Counted from the first letter of the stretch, positions 27,500 to 39,173 are shown. The stretch: 64,000 nucleotides of DNA from Streptococcus azizii (GCF_001984715.1 NZ_MSPR01000004.1:1-64000); one strand, 5' to 3'. Notes: generated by a model not told the origin, from the letters alone. Program-made: numbers and translations.

Positions 27500-27600
27500 G
27501 TTGCGGTATGCAACAAATACTCATCTCAAATCCATTGTGGACCTGTTGCCGGAAGGTTGGACTGCAAGTTTACGTTTGAGAGAGGAGAAAAAACAAAAAG
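27500..27600 (+). promoter_or_regulatory. rpsB leader, candidate S2-binding autoregulatory RNA
   Basis: A 100-nt structured leader. Hairpin GTTGC/GCAAC at 27500-27514, then a long-range stem TCTCAAA (27524-27530) with TTTGAGA (27575-27581) that encloses a GGACCTGTTGCCGG region. Firmicute rpsB mRNAs are known to carry S2-responsive leaders. That this is one is inferred from position and folding. Confidence 0.5.
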
Positions 27601-27612
27601 GAGATATTACTC

Positions 27613-28395
27613 ATGGCAGTAATTTCAATGAAACAACTTCTTGAGGCTGGTGTTCACTTTGGTCACCAAACTCGTCGCTGGAACCCTAAGATGGCAAAAT
27701 ACATCTTTACAGAACGTAACGGTATCCATGTGATTGACCTTCAGCAAACTGTAAAATTGGCTGATCAGGCATACGATTTTATCCGCGATGCAGCAGCAAA
27801 CGATGCAGTGATTTTGTTTGTTGGTACAAAGAAACAAGCAGCAGAAGCAGTGAAAGACGAAGCTATCCGCGCAGGTCAATACTTCATCAACCACCGTTGG
27901 TTGGGTGGAACGCTTACCAACTGGGGAACCATCCAAAAACGTATTGCTCGTTTGAAAGAAATTAACCGTATGGAAGAAGAAGGAACATTTGAGGTTCTTC
28001 CTAAGAAGGAAGTCGCATTGTTGAACAAACAACGTGCTCGTCTTGAAAAGTTCTTAGGCGGTATCGCAGATATGCCACGTATTCCAGACGTGATGTATGT
28101 TGTTGATCCACACAAAGAGCAAATCGCCGTGAAAGAAGCGAAAAAATTGGGAATCCCAGTAGTTGCGATGGTGGACACCAATACTGATCCAGACGATATT
28201 GATGTGATCATTCCAGCAAACGATGATGCAATTCGCGCTGTTAAATTGATCACTGCGAAAATGGCTGATGCAATTATCGAAGGTCGTCAAGGTGAAGATA
28301 GCGTTGAATCAGTAGAAGCTGAATTGGCAGCTACTGAAACAGAAGCGACTTCTATTGAAGAAATCGTTGAAGTTGTAGAAGGTGACAATAACTAA
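27613..28395 (+). CDS. rpsB: 30S ribosomal protein S2
   Basis: 260 residues. N-terminal [23 protein letters not shown], the classic S2 signature, and [33 protein letters not shown]. The C-terminal acidic tail ([22 protein letters not shown]) is typical of streptococci. Strong AAAGGAG. Paired with tsf, 607 bases downstream, a gap much wider than usual. Confidence 0.98.
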   Translation: MAVISMKQLLEAGVHFGHQTRRWNPKMAKYIFTERNGIHVIDLQQTVKLADQAYDFIRDAAANDAVILFVGTKKQAAEAVKDEAIRAGQYFINHRWLGGTLTNWGTIQKRIARLKEINRMEEEGTFEVLPKKEVALLNKQRARLEKFLGGIADMPRIPDVMYVVDPHKEQIAVKEAKKLGIPVVAMVDTNTDPDDIDVIIPANDDAIRAVKLITAKMADAIIEGRQGEDSVESVEAELAATETEATSIEEIVEVVEGDNN

Positions 28396-28413
28396 TCATT
28401 CAGACAACATCCT

Positions 28414-28445
28414 AAGGGGCGGGGCTCAGCCCTCCCTCTTTTTTG
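28414..28445 (+). terminator. rpsB terminator (upstream of tsf)
   Basis: GGGGC..GGGCT / AGCCC..CCCTC stem followed by TTTTTT. It could act as an attenuating terminator between rpsB and tsf. Confidence 0.7.
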
Positions 28446-28484
28446 AAAAAAGTAAAACCTTGTGGTTTACGGTCGTGGTATTTT

Positions 28485-28987
28485 AATTGAATTCGCCCGA
28501 AACTCTGTGCGAAAAAGACAAATCTTCCTAGAGTCTAACAACTCTTCGTCAGATTTCCTATTTTCGCTTTGAGTTTTTTACGGGCTTTGTATCTTATAAT
28601 TGAACTCGAGCTACAACTCACTGAAAAAAAGACCAATCTCATTGCTTGCAAGACAACCCGCTTCGATTGTCTAGGAGTTGCTTCAACAGTCTAGGAATAG
28701 ACTGTTGAAGGTTGGAAATAAAACGAGTGGAACTCGTGTCAACCAGTCTAGGAATAGATTGTTGAAGGTTGGAAATAAAACGAGTATTACTCGTATCAAA
28801 CGCTCTCGTATCTTATGTAACTGAACTCGGACTAAGCACTGTGTGAAAAAGATCAATACTCCTAGCTTCAAAGGTATGGCATACCTTTGAAGGCGGGGAA
28901 TAGGAGTTTGCCTTAGCAAACGTCCTTTGCTTCTGCGTCGTATTTCCTATTTTTCCTGTGTGCATTAAACGTCCTCGTATCTTAATT
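28485..28987 (-). repeat. Array of modular inverted-repeat units between rpsB and tsf
   Basis: Three units, read on the - strand: 28485-28596 (112 bp, arm type 5, same as 16683-16793), 28599-28816 (long core with a tandem duplication) and 28819-28987 (core with the GGTATGGCATACC hairpin). Boundaries carry CGTATCTTATGTAACTGA-like joints. The array stops one or two bases before the tsf ribosome binding site. Confidence 0.8.
28687..28800 (+). repeat. 57-bp tandem duplication inside the array
   Basis: Two copies, 28687-28743 and 28744-28800. Each has two hairpins: AGTCTA/TAGACT and ACGAGT/ACTCGT. The differences fall in a loop (GGA to ATT) or change a C-G pair to U-G, leaving both stems foldable. 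Confidence 0.8.
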
Positions 28988-29002
28988 TAAAGGAGAATAA
29001 AA

Positions 29003-30043
29003 ATGGCAGAAATTACAGCAAAACTTGTAAAAGAATTGCGTGAAAAATCGGGTGCTGGTGTCATGGACGCTAAAAAAGCCCTTGTTGAAGTAGATGGAGA
29101 CATCGAAAAAGCGATTGAATTGCTTCGTGAAAAAGGGATGGCAAAAGCAGCTAAGAAAGCGGACCGTGTGGCGGCAGAAGGCTTGACAGGCGTTTACGTG
29201 GATGGAAATGTAGCAGCAGTTGTTGAAGTCAATGCTGAGACAGATTTCGTTGCTAAAAATGCTCAATTTGTTGAGTTGGTGAACGAGACAGCAAAGGTCA
29301 TTGCAGAAGGGAAACCAGCTAATAATGAAGAAGCGCTTGCACTTACAATGCCTTCAGGTGAAACTCTTGAAGCTGCTTATGTAAACGCAACTGCAACTAT
29401 CGGGGAAAAAATCTCATTCCGTCGCTTTGCCTTGATTGAAAAAACAGATGGACAAGCATTTGGTGCCTACCAACACAATGGTGGCCGTATCGGTGTCATC
29501 TCTGTTGTTGAAGGTGGCGATGAAGCACTTGCAAAACAAGTATCAATGCACATTGCTGCGATGAAGCCAACAGTTCTCTCCTACAAGGAATTGGATGAGC
29601 AATTTGTGAAGGATGAATTGGCGCAGTTGAACCACAAGATTGAGCAAGACAATGAAAGCCGTGCAATGGTTGGTAAGCCAGCTCTTCCATTCTTGAAATA
29701 TGGCTCAAAAGCTCAATTATCTGATGCTGTCATTGCACAAGCAGAAGAGGACATCAAGGCAGAATTGGCAGCTGAAGGTAAGCCAGAAAAAATCTGGGAT
29801 AAAATCCTTCCTGGAAAAATGGATCGTTTCATGCTTGACAACACAAAAGTTGACCAAGCCTATACCCTTCTAGCGCAAGTATACATCATGGATGATAGTA
29901 AGACAGTTGAGGCTTACCTCGACTCAGTAAATGCTAGTGTAGTAGCATTCGCTCGTTTTGAAGTAGGTGAGGGAATCGAAAAAGCAGCCAATGATTTTGA
30001 ATCAGAAGTCGCTGCAACAATGGCTGCTGCTCTTGGTAAATAA
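29003..30043 (+). CDS. tsf: Elongation factor Ts
   Basis: 346 residues, the normal streptococcal length. N-terminal UBA-like domain [27 protein letters not shown], the [10 protein letters not shown] motif that contacts EF-Tu near residue 78, then the core and coiled-coil parts. It recycles EF-Tu-GDP. Ribosome binding site AAAGGAG at 28989-28995, directly after the repeat array. Confidence 0.98.
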   Translation: MAEITAKLVKELREKSGAGVMDAKKALVEVDGDIEKAIELLREKGMAKAAKKADRVAAEGLTGVYVDGNVAAVVEVNAETDFVAKNAQFVELVNETAKVIAEGKPANNEEALALTMPSGETLEAAYVNATATIGEKISFRRFALIEKTDGQAFGAYQHNGGRIGVISVVEGGDEALAKQVSMHIAAMKPTVLSYKELDEQFVKDELAQLNHKIEQDNESRAMVGKPALPFLKYGSKAQLSDAVIAQAEEDIKAELAAEGKPEKIWDKILPGKMDRFMLDNTKVDQAYTLLAQVYIMDDSKTVEAYLDSVNASVVAFARFEVGEGIEKAANDFESEVAATMAAALGK

Positions 30044-30055
30044 GTAAAGAAAAGT

Positions 30056-30085
30056 AAAAGAGAGGACTAGAAATCCTCTCTTTTT
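30056..30085 (+). terminator. tsf terminator
   Basis: AAAAGAGAGGA / TCCTCTCTTTTT around CTAGAAA, shortly after the tsf stop. Confidence 0.9.
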
Positions 30086-30103
30086 ATGTGAATGGATTGA
30101 GTA

Positions 30104-30820
30104 TTAGGATAAGATATAGGTATCCCAATGTTCATCTGTGCGGCTTGTAAAAAGTGATTTGAGCATCATGGCGCAGGGGTCTACGTCATCTGCTTCAAAT
30201 GTGATGGTATCATATTGCTTAAAGAGGTGGGGAATTATTTGTTGGAGGAAGAAAGGGAGGTGTTCTTGTTTTTTACTCCACAGATAGGCTATCTCATGAT
30301 TGTTGATAAAGGCTAGACTTTGGATGTCATCTGGTAGGTCCTGATAGTAAACTGTTGAGGGGAGCCTTTCAAAAAAATCTTCCTCACTCCCTGTAAATGG
30401 ACTGATTGCCCGATGTGTTTCTTGATAGTAATCCAATATCCGTTGGCAACAATGATGATAGGTAGCATGAGGTTGTTCTACGATTTGAAATAAGGCCTGC
30501 TCATGTATCCCAAGATAGTCCTGCATGCTGACGGCCATTTCATAGCATTTTCGCTTGCACTGGAAGCCACCTGCTTTTAAAAATGCGATGAGGCGATGGT
30601 CTGCCGAAGAGAGCATCACTTGTAAGGGGCGCTTGATATGTTGTTGAATTGCTTGAAAAAGGGGGATTGCTAGCCTTTCATCGTATGAAGTCAAGTTAAA
30701 CTGTAGGTAGGTATGCTGATTGTGATATGGATTTTCCCATAAATCAATACTCCCAATACACAAATGCTTGCTGTAAACAGTAGCCTGTTTGTCAGCAAAG
30801 ATTACTCCTACTTCTTCCAT
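30104..30820 (-). CDS. Putative GNAT-type acetyltransferase
   Basis: 238 residues, not recognised with certainty. The middle segment DHRLIAFLKAGGFQCKRKCYEM looks like the C-terminal part of a GNAT fold (...FLxxxGF...), and the second half may be another, degenerate GNAT-like unit. No membrane segment. It starts one base after the stop of the thioredoxin-like gene, so the two are co-transcribed and coupled. Acetyl-CoA-binding residues (R/Q-x-x-G-x-G/A) are not clear, so activity is unproven. Confidence 0.5.
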   Translation of the reverse strand: MEEVGVIFADKQATVYSKHLCIGSIDLWENPYHNQHTYLQFNLTSYDERLAIPLFQAIQQHIKRPLQVMLSSADHRLIAFLKAGGFQCKRKCYEMAVSMQDYLGIHEQALFQIVEQPHATYHHCCQRILDYYQETHRAISPFTGSEEDFFERLPSTVYYQDLPDDIQSLAFINNHEIAYLWSKKQEHLPFFLQQIIPHLFKQYDTITFEADDVDPCAMMLKSLFTSRTDEHWDTYILS

Positions 30821-30821
30821 G

Positions 30822-31169
30822 CTAGCCTTCTAAAAATTGACGGATTTCGTCTTCTGTCATAGAGCTGTCACAGCGTACCTGAACCCCTGTTGGCTTTGCA
30901 TAGAGGAGGGCTGGAACGGTAGCCACCTGATAGCGAGTACGCAGGTCCTGTAATCGTGGGTCTGGATTGCTGCTATCAATAAAATACACACTTGCCCCAG
31001 TAGACTGTGCCACACTGTGGAGTTTTGGGACAAACCGCTGGCAATACGGGCAGGTTTCGCGTCCTAGAAAGAGAATGGCCCGCTCTTTTTGGGAAAGCAG
31101 ACGTTCAGCCTCTTCTACTGAAACGGGAATAAAATCTTGGACGAGTTCTTGAAATGAATGGGTAATCAT
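30822..31169 (-). CDS. Thioredoxin-fold protein with CPYC motif
   Basis: 115 residues from ATG 31169, chosen because AAGGAG precedes it; the in-frame ATG at 31220 has none. LFLGRETCPYCQRFVPKLHSVA near residue 40 holds a CxxC active site, then VATVPALLYAK with the cis-Pro. Closest to the small 'bacteriocin transport accessory' thioredoxins of lactic acid bacteria. It is likely a cytoplasmic thiol reductase; the partner is unknown. Confidence 0.85.
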   Translation of the reverse strand: MITHSFQELVQDFIPVSVEEAERLLSQKERAILFLGRETCPYCQRFVPKLHSVAQSTGASVYFIDSSNPDPRLQDLRTRYQVATVPALLYAKPTGVQVRCDSSMTEDEIRQFLEG

Positions 31170-31452
31170 AGCAACTCCTTTCTGTTCCCCTATTATAGGA
31201 AAAGCTGATAAGAAAAGCAAGTGATTGTATCTGTCAATGTCCTATACGACTCTTTAAAACTCTCTGCAAACTCGATGAAGTGCCGTCTTGCTGGACGCTA
31301 GGATAGTCACTTGCTCTTGCAAGCTCTATGTCCCTTAATAGCCCATAGGACTAGAGTCTAATGACATCAGGAAACAAGGGTAGCGTTTGACTTTTGATAG
31401 GGAGCGGCTCCTTTTTATTGCAGTTGGGAGCCATTGATAGTATGTCTTTTGC

Positions 31453-31481
31453 TTTTCAAAGTCATGGTTTTACGATATAAT
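31453..31481 (+). promoter_or_regulatory. ctsR-clpC promoter
   Basis: -35 TTTTCA (31453-31458) and -10 TATAAT (31476-31481), spacing 17 bp. Confidence 0.6.
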
Positions 31482-31498
31482 AGTCAAAGATAGTCAGA
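31482..31498 (+). promoter_or_regulatory. CtsR operator
   Basis: Tandem heptads AGTCAAA-GAT-AGTCAGA directly after the -10 box, matching the known CtsR box RGTCAAA-N3-RGTCAAA with one mismatch. Predicts autorepression of ctsR-clpC, relieved on heat or protein stress. Confidence 0.85.
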
Positions 31499-31514
31499 GA
31501 AAGAGGTGGATTCT

Positions 31515-31973
31515 ATGACGATGAAAAATACATCTGATTATATTGAAGAACATATCAAGGCCATCTTAGAGCAGGTGAGTGTGGCGGAATTGCGCAGAAG
31601 TGAATTGGCCAGCCGCTTTGAGGTGGTACCGAGTCAGATTAACTATGTGCTGAAGACACGATTTACAGCTAGCCGTGGTTATATTGTAGAAAGTAAACGT
31701 GGAGGTGGAGGTTACATCCGAATTGGTCGGATTACTTTTTCAGACAAGCATGAGTTGATCCGTGATTTGTTGCACAATATGGGGACAGAATTGTCTAGTG
31801 CAGTATTTGCAGACATTTTGCAACTGTTATTTGATGAGCAGTTGATGACGGAACGAGAAGGTAATTTGCTACTTTCGGCTGGTAGTGATGAGGTGTTAGG
31901 AAGTGATGCGAGTGCGATTCGTGTGCGGATGATGCGACAGGTTTTACGACGATTGGATAGGAAAGAGGACTAG
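31515..31973 (+). CDS. ctsR: Stress gene repressor CtsR
   Basis: 152 residues from ATG 31515; the upstream GTG at 31506 lies in the binding-site region AGAGGTGG. N-terminal winged helix (SELRRSELASRFEVVPSQINYVLKTRFT) with the glycine-rich wing SKRGGGGYIRIGRI that senses heat, then the C-terminal McsB-interaction domain. First gene of ctsR-clpC; mcsA and mcsB are absent, as in other streptococci. Confidence 0.96.
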   Translation: MTMKNTSDYIEEHIKAILEQVSVAELRRSELASRFEVVPSQINYVLKTRFTASRGYIVESKRGGGGYIRIGRITFSDKHELIRDLLHNMGTELSSAVFADILQLLFDEQLMTEREGNLLLSAGSDEVLGSDASAIRVRMMRQVLRRLDRKED

Positions 31974-31974
31974 G

Positions 31975-34425
<2,451 letters not shown>

Positions 34426-34502
34426 GTTAGCCTCTTCTATCATAGTCTTTCAGTATTAGTTTTTTGCTGTTTGGTGAGGACTATTTCCAGATTTTGGATA
34501 CA

Positions 34503-34549
34503 TCGTAAAAAAAGTCGTATCAACGGACCATTCTAGGGTTGATACGACT
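34503..34549 (-). terminator. Terminator of the small membrane protein gene
   Basis: AGTCGTATCAAC / GTTGATACGACT, perfect 12-bp arms. On the - strand it is followed by TTTTTTTACG, 20 bases after the stop of the next gene. Confidence 0.8.
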
Positions 34550-34568
34550 ATATAGTAGCTAGGATACG

Positions 34569-34883
34569 TTATCGAGCATCTAGTCCAAATATCCCGAAAA
34601 TGAGGTAGGAGAGAGCTAGTGTCACAACGATTGGCTGCAAGCAGAGGAGGCCAAATAGGAACAATTTTATTCTTTTGAAAAGAAGGGCGGTTAGAATGGA
34701 TAGCCAACCGCTGGCTGGCAGAAAATAGCGAAAGATAGCATCAGGGACGGACATGCTATGATTACCAAAAGGAAGATGAATACTAGGTGGTATCCAAATA
34801 ACCATAGACCAAATGAAGAGGATAAAAAGGATAAAATAAAGGTCGAACCGACTATTTTTTATCTTGTTATAGTATGTTACCAT
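34569..34883 (-). CDS. Small membrane protein of unknown function
   Basis: 104 residues from ATG 34883 (MVTYYNKIKNSRF), which has AAAGGAGG upstream. Three hydrophobic segments: about 14-33 (LYFILFILFIWSMVIWIPP), 54-74 and 78-98. Basic N-terminus. No recognisable family. Monocistronic, with its own terminator, lying convergent to clpC. Confidence 0.6.
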   Translation of the reverse strand: MVTYYNKIKNSRFDLYFILFILFIWSMVIWIPPSIHLPFGNHSMSVPDAIFRYFLPASGWLSILTALLFKRIKLFLFGLLCLQPIVVTLALSYLIFGIFGLDAR

Positions 34884-35055
34884 CTTAATAGTCCTCCTTT
34901 TAGAAGCTGGGAAAATGTAGACGAAGCACTTTCTATTACACATCCTGCTGTACGCCGTAAAACCTTCGGCTAGTTTGCTTTTTATCGAGTGCAAGAAAAC
35001 GTTTTCTCATCCATTCTATTCTAAAATACTTTACGAAAAAAATCAATCGCTTTTT

Positions 35056-35170
35056 TATTGCAAACCAACATAAGGAAGCTAGCATTTCCCATCACTCCTA
35101 GTCAGGAGGTTGTGCAACAAGCTACTTTAAAATAAGAGTTACGGATAGGGCTTCCTTATGAATTGCAATA
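35056..35170. repeat. 115-bp element with inverted ends
   Basis: TATTGCAA...CATAAGGAAGC on the left and the inverse GCTTCCTTATG...TTGCAATA on the right. No reading frame inside. A short MITE or an IS remnant would look like this; no other copy is seen in the window. The rest of 34884-35268 shows only the downstream terminator. Confidence 0.5.
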
Positions 35171-35240
35171 TCATTAGTAGAAGCCCTATTTGCAGAAGTA
35201 GGTATAGCGGTATTTGAGATTATAGGATTCTAGAGGGACA

Positions 35241-35278
35241 AAATAAGAAGCTGGCATTTTCCAACTTCTTATTTTTTA
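35241..35278. terminator. dusB terminator, bidirectional
   Basis: AAATAAGAAG / CTTCTTATTT with inner pairs, flanked by T runs on the + strand and a shorter one on the - strand. It overlaps the last codons of dusB. Confidence 0.7.
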
Positions 35279-36261
35279 TAGGCTTCACGTGCTTGATGAA
35301 AGAGTGACGCTACCTCTTCCACTGATTCGACGCGAGCGACAGCTCCACGAATTTTCGCAGCACCAGCTGTTCCACGAAGGTAATGGGGAGCAAGCCCACG
35401 AAATTCACGTACAGCGATACTTTCGCCCTTGAGATTGACTAGACGTGTCAGGTGTTCAAAGGCGATGTTGAGTTTATCATGGAAGCTCAAATCGGGAAGG
35501 ATTTCACCTGTCTCAAGATAGTGATTGATCTGCTCGAAAATGTAGGGATTTCCCATAGCAGTTCGGCCTACCATGACGGCATCTGCACCGACTTCTTCAA
35601 TCCGTTGGCGAGCGTCTTGAACTGTGCGAATATCACCGTTTGCGATAAACGGAATCTTAGTGAGGGCTTTTGCTACCTTACTGAGGGTCTCAAGGTCGAC
35701 GGTTCCCGTATACATTTGCTCTCGGGTGCGACCGTGCATGGCAAGAGCTGCTACTCCAGCGCTTTCTGCCGCTAAAGCATTTTCAATCGCTAGAGCAGGG
35801 TCTGCCCATCCTGTTCGCATCTTGACAGTCAAAGGAATATCAAGGACAGAGCTGACTTGTTTGATAATGTGGTAAATGTTATCAGGATCTTTCAGCCATT
35901 TGGCCCCTGCTTCGTTTTTAATGACCTTGTTGACGGGGCAACCCATGTTAATGTCTACGATGTCTGCCTTGGTATTTTTCTGGATAAATTCTGCGGCACG
36001 TGACAGTCCGTCTGCATCTCCCCCAAAGAGCTGAATGGACATTGGAGCTTCATTTTCTTCAATGTGTAGCATGTGTAGGGTCTTTGCATTGTTATAAAGT
36101 AGCCCTTTTTCTGAAATCATCTCCATGACCACGAGCCCAGCTCCCATTTCCTTAGCGATTGTACGAAAGGCTGAGTTGGTCACACCAGCCATCGGAGCAA
36201 GAACTGTTCGATTGGGGATTTCGACATTTCCTATCTTAAATGGGGTATTGAGATTAGCCAT
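35269..36261 (-). CDS. dusB: tRNA-dihydrouridine synthase (DusB type)
   Basis: 330 residues from ATG 36261 ([16 protein letters not shown]). FMN-dependent TIM barrel: [23 protein letters not shown] with the catalytic Cys near residue 93, LTVKMRTGW, and [17 protein letters not shown]. It reduces uridines in tRNA. The start overlaps the end of hslO by 8 bases. The longer frame from 36291 would extend deeper into hslO without a binding site. Confidence 0.93.
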   Translation of the reverse strand: MANLNTPFKIGNVEIPNRTVLAPMAGVTNSAFRTIAKEMGAGLVVMEMISEKGLLYNNAKTLHMLHIEENEAPMSIQLFGGDADGLSRAAEFIQKNTKADIVDINMGCPVNKVIKNEAGAKWLKDPDNIYHIIKQVSSVLDIPLTVKMRTGWADPALAIENALAAESAGVAALAMHGRTREQMYTGTVDLETLSKVAKALTKIPFIANGDIRTVQDARQRIEEVGADAVMVGRTAMGNPYIFEQINHYLETGEILPDLSFHDKLNIAFEHLTRLVNLKGESIAVREFRGLAPHYLRGTAGAAKIRGAVARVESVEEVASLFHQAREAYKK

Positions 36262-37120
36262 TGATGAGTTCCTCCAGAGCGTTTTCGTCAAATTGATAAT
36301 GGGTTTGGCAGAATTGGCAGGTAATGGCGGCTCCCTTGTCTTCTTCCTTCATTTTTGTTAACTCGTTTTTTGGTAGACTAGCAAGCGCGTTTAAGAAGCG
36401 CTCTTTTGAGCAATCGCAGGTAAAGTTAAGGGGATTCTCAGATAGGCGTTTGAAGGCTTGATCACCATAAATAGCTTCCAAAAGGGCTTCGATAGGATTG
36501 TTTGATGCAAGCAGCTGTGAGATAGGTGGCATGCTCTGGATTCGCTGTTCAAATTGTGCGATTTCAGCTTCTGTAGCGCCGGGCAAGACTTGTAGGAGAA
36601 AACCACCGGCCACCTGAACCTTGTCTTCTTCATCCAATAAAACATTGAGACCAACTGCTGATGGGGTCTGTTGGCTTTCGGTCAAAAAGTAGGCAAAATC
36701 TTCTCCAATTTCTCCCGAAATCAAGGGAGTCATAGAGTGATAGGGATGTCCCATACCATAATCTGTAATGACTAAAAATTGACCTTGACCGACAAGAGGC
36801 CCTACGATGACTTCGCCAGTTGCTGTTTTTTTCAAATCGATGTCTGGATTTTGGATGTAGCCTTTGACGTGACCGTGGGTATCGGCCACGCTAATGATAG
36901 CACCGAGAGAGCTATTGCCAAGGATTTTCAGAGTAATCTTAGTGTCCCCCTTCTCGTTTGCAGCCAGCATCTGGTTGGCAATCAGGGTACGCCCCAAGGC
37001 AACAGTTGATGAGGCCATGGTTTCGTGTTTTCTTTGAGCCATCTGAACTGTTTGTGTACTATCTAATACGAAGGCACGGAAATGCCCGTTTTCTGAAATT
37101 GTTTTGATTATTTTGTCCAT
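36254..37120 (-). CDS. hslO: Redox-regulated chaperone Hsp33
   Basis: 288 residues. N-terminal substrate-binding domain ([22 protein letters not shown]) and C-terminal redox switch CDCSKE...CQFC, the CxC-CxxC zinc site that opens on oxidation. First gene of an hslO-dusB unit. No ribosome binding site; the -10 box ends 7 bases before the ATG, so the mRNA is predicted to be leaderless. Confidence 0.95.
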   Translation of the reverse strand: MDKIIKTISENGHFRAFVLDSTQTVQMAQRKHETMASSTVALGRTLIANQMLAANEKGDTKITLKILGNSSLGAIISVADTHGHVKGYIQNPDIDLKKTATGEVIVGPLVGQGQFLVITDYGMGHPYHSMTPLISGEIGEDFAYFLTESQQTPSAVGLNVLLDEEDKVQVAGGFLLQVLPGATEAEIAQFEQRIQSMPPISQLLASNNPIEALLEAIYGDQAFKRLSENPLNFTCDCSKERFLNALASLPKNELTKMKEEDKGAAITCQFCQTHYQFDENALEELING

Positions 37121-37127
37121 AAGACTT

Positions 37128-37133
37128 ATTATA
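37128..37133 (-). promoter_or_regulatory. hslO -10 box
   Basis: TATAAT on the - strand, 7 bases before the hslO ATG (37120). A weak -35 CTGGCA lies 17 bp upstream. Confidence 0.5.
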
Positions 37134-37233
37134 GCACATCAAAGGTAAAATGCCAGTTGGATAGAATTTGAAACTGTTTTAAAAGTGGGAAGATGGTTCG
37201 TGTAAACGGATATATTTATTAGGGAGTATGAAC

Positions 37234-37290
37234 TAAAAAACGACCAAGGCCTGTATCGGTGTGTCTAGCAGGCAGTCAGTCCTTGGTCGC
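37234..37290 (-). terminator. Terminator of the kinase-deoR unit
   Basis: CGACCAAGG / CCTTGGTCG arms around a 31-base loop, then TTTTTT on the - strand, downstream of the kinase stop. Confidence 0.7.
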
Positions 37291-37341
37291 TTTTGGTTTT
37301 ATGCTCAATCATTTATTGCCATCATCGGTGGGTTGACTGTT

Positions 37342-38292
37342 TTATGAAACTGGTTGGATGATGACTTGATCAAGTAGGTGTGATACCAGTTCATGTTTTG
37401 CAATACCTACGCCTTGCTCCATGGCGTTAGCTGTACCGCTAGCTATAGCGTAGCGAATCACCATTTCATCGCTCATTCCATGTTCAAAAGCATAGATTGC
37501 TCCTGCAACAGTAGAATCGCCTGAACCAGTCGGATTGATGAGCTCGATACTAGGCGCAGTGACGTCGTATAATTTGCCGTTGAATTGGGCGATTGCTCCT
37601 TGTTCGCCACAGGACACCAAGGTGTATGGAACAGGGATAGGATTGGTTATTAAGTAGTCGAGCACTTGTTGTTTATCACGTACGACCTGACCGATCAGCT
37701 CGGAAAATTCATCTATATTTGGTTTGATGAAATCAGGTTTGTAGAACGAGTCATTTACGATGAGGTGGAGCGACTCTTTGGAGAAATCTGCAAAGATTTT
37801 CGTAGTTGTCGGAAGTTTTTGTCTTAAAAGAGCAATTAAATCGTTATAGAAGTAAGGATCATCTGAATGAACAGAGCCATTGAGCGAGATAACTCGTGGT
37901 TTTTCTTTTGTTGCGAGTTTCATAATGGTATCAAATATTTCCATTCTGAGCTCAGGGCTTGATACTTTTGGTCCTGTTTCTACAATCTCAGTATGAACTC
38001 CATTGTTGTGCATGATGGTAATGGAGTGTCTGGTTTCATCGTCTATGGATAAAAAGACGGGGTGGAAACGTTCTGTCTTGAGTAATTCTTTAAAGAACTT
38101 TCCAGTCTTTCCGCCTACAAGTGCTAGTGAAGTTGCTTCTATGCCTAAATAGGAGAGTGCACGTGAGCAGTTAATGCCCTTGCCTGCGGCCATCATTGTT
38201 GAAGGCTGAAAGCGATTATGGGCGGCAAGAGAGAAGTTTTCTTCAAAATAAAGTAGATCAACAGATGGATTTAAGGTAACAATTAGGACCAT
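37342..38292 (-). CDS. PfkB-family sugar-phosphate kinase (1-phosphofructokinase/LacC-like)
   Basis: 316 residues. LNPSVDLLYF at the N-terminus, GKGINCSRALSYLG near residue 38, and the catalytic NPTGSGDSTVAG near residue 245 with the Asp base. Members phosphorylate ketose 1- or 6-phosphates. It is co-transcribed with the DeoR regulator and divergent from a galactitol-type PTS and an aldolase, so it probably phosphorylates the PTS product before cleavage. The true sugar is not shown by sequence. Confidence 0.85.
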   Translation of the reverse strand: MVLIVTLNPSVDLLYFEENFSLAAHNRFQPSTMMAAGKGINCSRALSYLGIEATSLALVGGKTGKFFKELLKTERFHPVFLSIDDETRHSITIMHNNGVHTEIVETGPKVSSPELRMEIFDTIMKLATKEKPRVISLNGSVHSDDPYFYNDLIALLRQKLPTTTKIFADFSKESLHLIVNDSFYKPDFIKPNIDEFSELIGQVVRDKQQVLDYLITNPIPVPYTLVSCGEQGAIAQFNGKLYDVTAPSIELINPTGSGDSTVAGAIYAFEHGMSDEMVIRYAIASGTANAMEQGVGIAKHELVSHLLDQVIIQPVS

Positions 38293-38316
38293 ACATGCTT
38301 CCTTTCTTAATAGGGA

Positions 38317-39054
38317 TTAGTTGATAATTTCTGTATACCCTCCGTAATAGTCTTTGATCTCGTCTGAGATAGCTCCATCGGTGATAATAGCAGTCAAACA
38401 GTTTAATTTCCCAAAGATATAAGAATCGCTACTGCCAAATTTTGAATGATCTGCTAATAGGTAGGTCTCCTTGGACTGATTGAGAACCACTGCTTGCAAG
38501 CGTCCTGCAGTTGGGGAGAAAGTGGTCATGTTTTCATCAGTGATTCCATTTGTTGCAAGGAAAGCGTAGTCGATTGAGAAATCAGTAATCAGTCGCTCGG
38601 CATGTTGTCCATGGAATTCTCCTGTTTTTGCATAAAATTCTCCACCAGTTAGTAGAACGTTTTCAAAGTGGTTTTCAATTAACCAATTAAATGTAATCAA
38701 ACTATTGGTGATGATGTGCTTGTGATCATTACGGAGATGTTTTGCCAGAGCAAGAACAGTTGTTCCAGCTCCTAAGTAGAGAACGCTTTTAGGGCGTATC
38801 ATATTGGCCGCAAGGTCGGCGATATACTCTTTTTCTTTTGTAAAGAGCGTCATCTTTTCATAAGTTGGTTTGATGCGAATGGCTTTTCGTACACCACCAT
38901 GTTCTTTGATAATCTTTTGTTCTTTTACGAGCTCCTTGATATCACGACGGATGGTCATGACGGAAACCCCTAATGATTGAGCGAGTGCTGTGTAAGAAAT
39001 AATCTCAAATTTATCTACTATTGCGAGGATTTCCTTCTGCCGATTGGCTTTCAT
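38317..39054 (-). CDS. DeoR family transcriptional regulator
   Basis: 245 residues. N-terminal DeoR helix-turn-helix (RQKEILAIVDKFEIISYTALAQSLGVSVMTIRRDIKEL) and a C-terminal sugar-phosphate-binding domain (YLGAGTTVLALAKHL..., DYAFLATNGI). Such proteins usually repress a sugar operon until a phosphosugar binds. Two identical 17-bp sequences around the divergent PTS promoter are candidate operators. The PfkB kinase gene lies 24 bases downstream. Confidence 0.9.
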   Translation of the reverse strand: MKANRQKEILAIVDKFEIISYTALAQSLGVSVMTIRRDIKELVKEQKIIKEHGGVRKAIRIKPTYEKMTLFTKEKEYIADLAANMIRPKSVLYLGAGTTVLALAKHLRNDHKHIITNSLITFNWLIENHFENVLLTGGEFYAKTGEFHGQHAERLITDFSIDYAFLATNGITDENMTTFSPTAGRLQAVVLNQSKETYLLADHSKFGSSDSYIFGKLNCLTAIITDGAISDEIKDYYGGYTEIIN

Positions 39055-39156
39055 ATAGTTTCTATTCCTTTCTTATATTCAGACACTTTAAGACTATCAT
39101 ATCATAAAAAAACTAGATACAAAAACAAATGGTATGGTAGATGTTTTCTCTAAAAA

Positions 39157-39173
39157 AACAAAAGTTTAACAAA
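39157..39173. promoter_or_regulatory. Candidate DeoR operator O1
   Basis: AACAAAAGTTTAACAAA, identical in all 17 bases to O2 at 39238-39254, with 81 bp from start to start. It lies upstream of the gat -35 box. Confidence 0.6.

Noticed and set aside
34993..35008. cre-like palindrome AGAAAACGTTTTCT
   Set aside because: It lacks the TG...CA ends of cre and lies in no recognisable promoter, so I did not call it.
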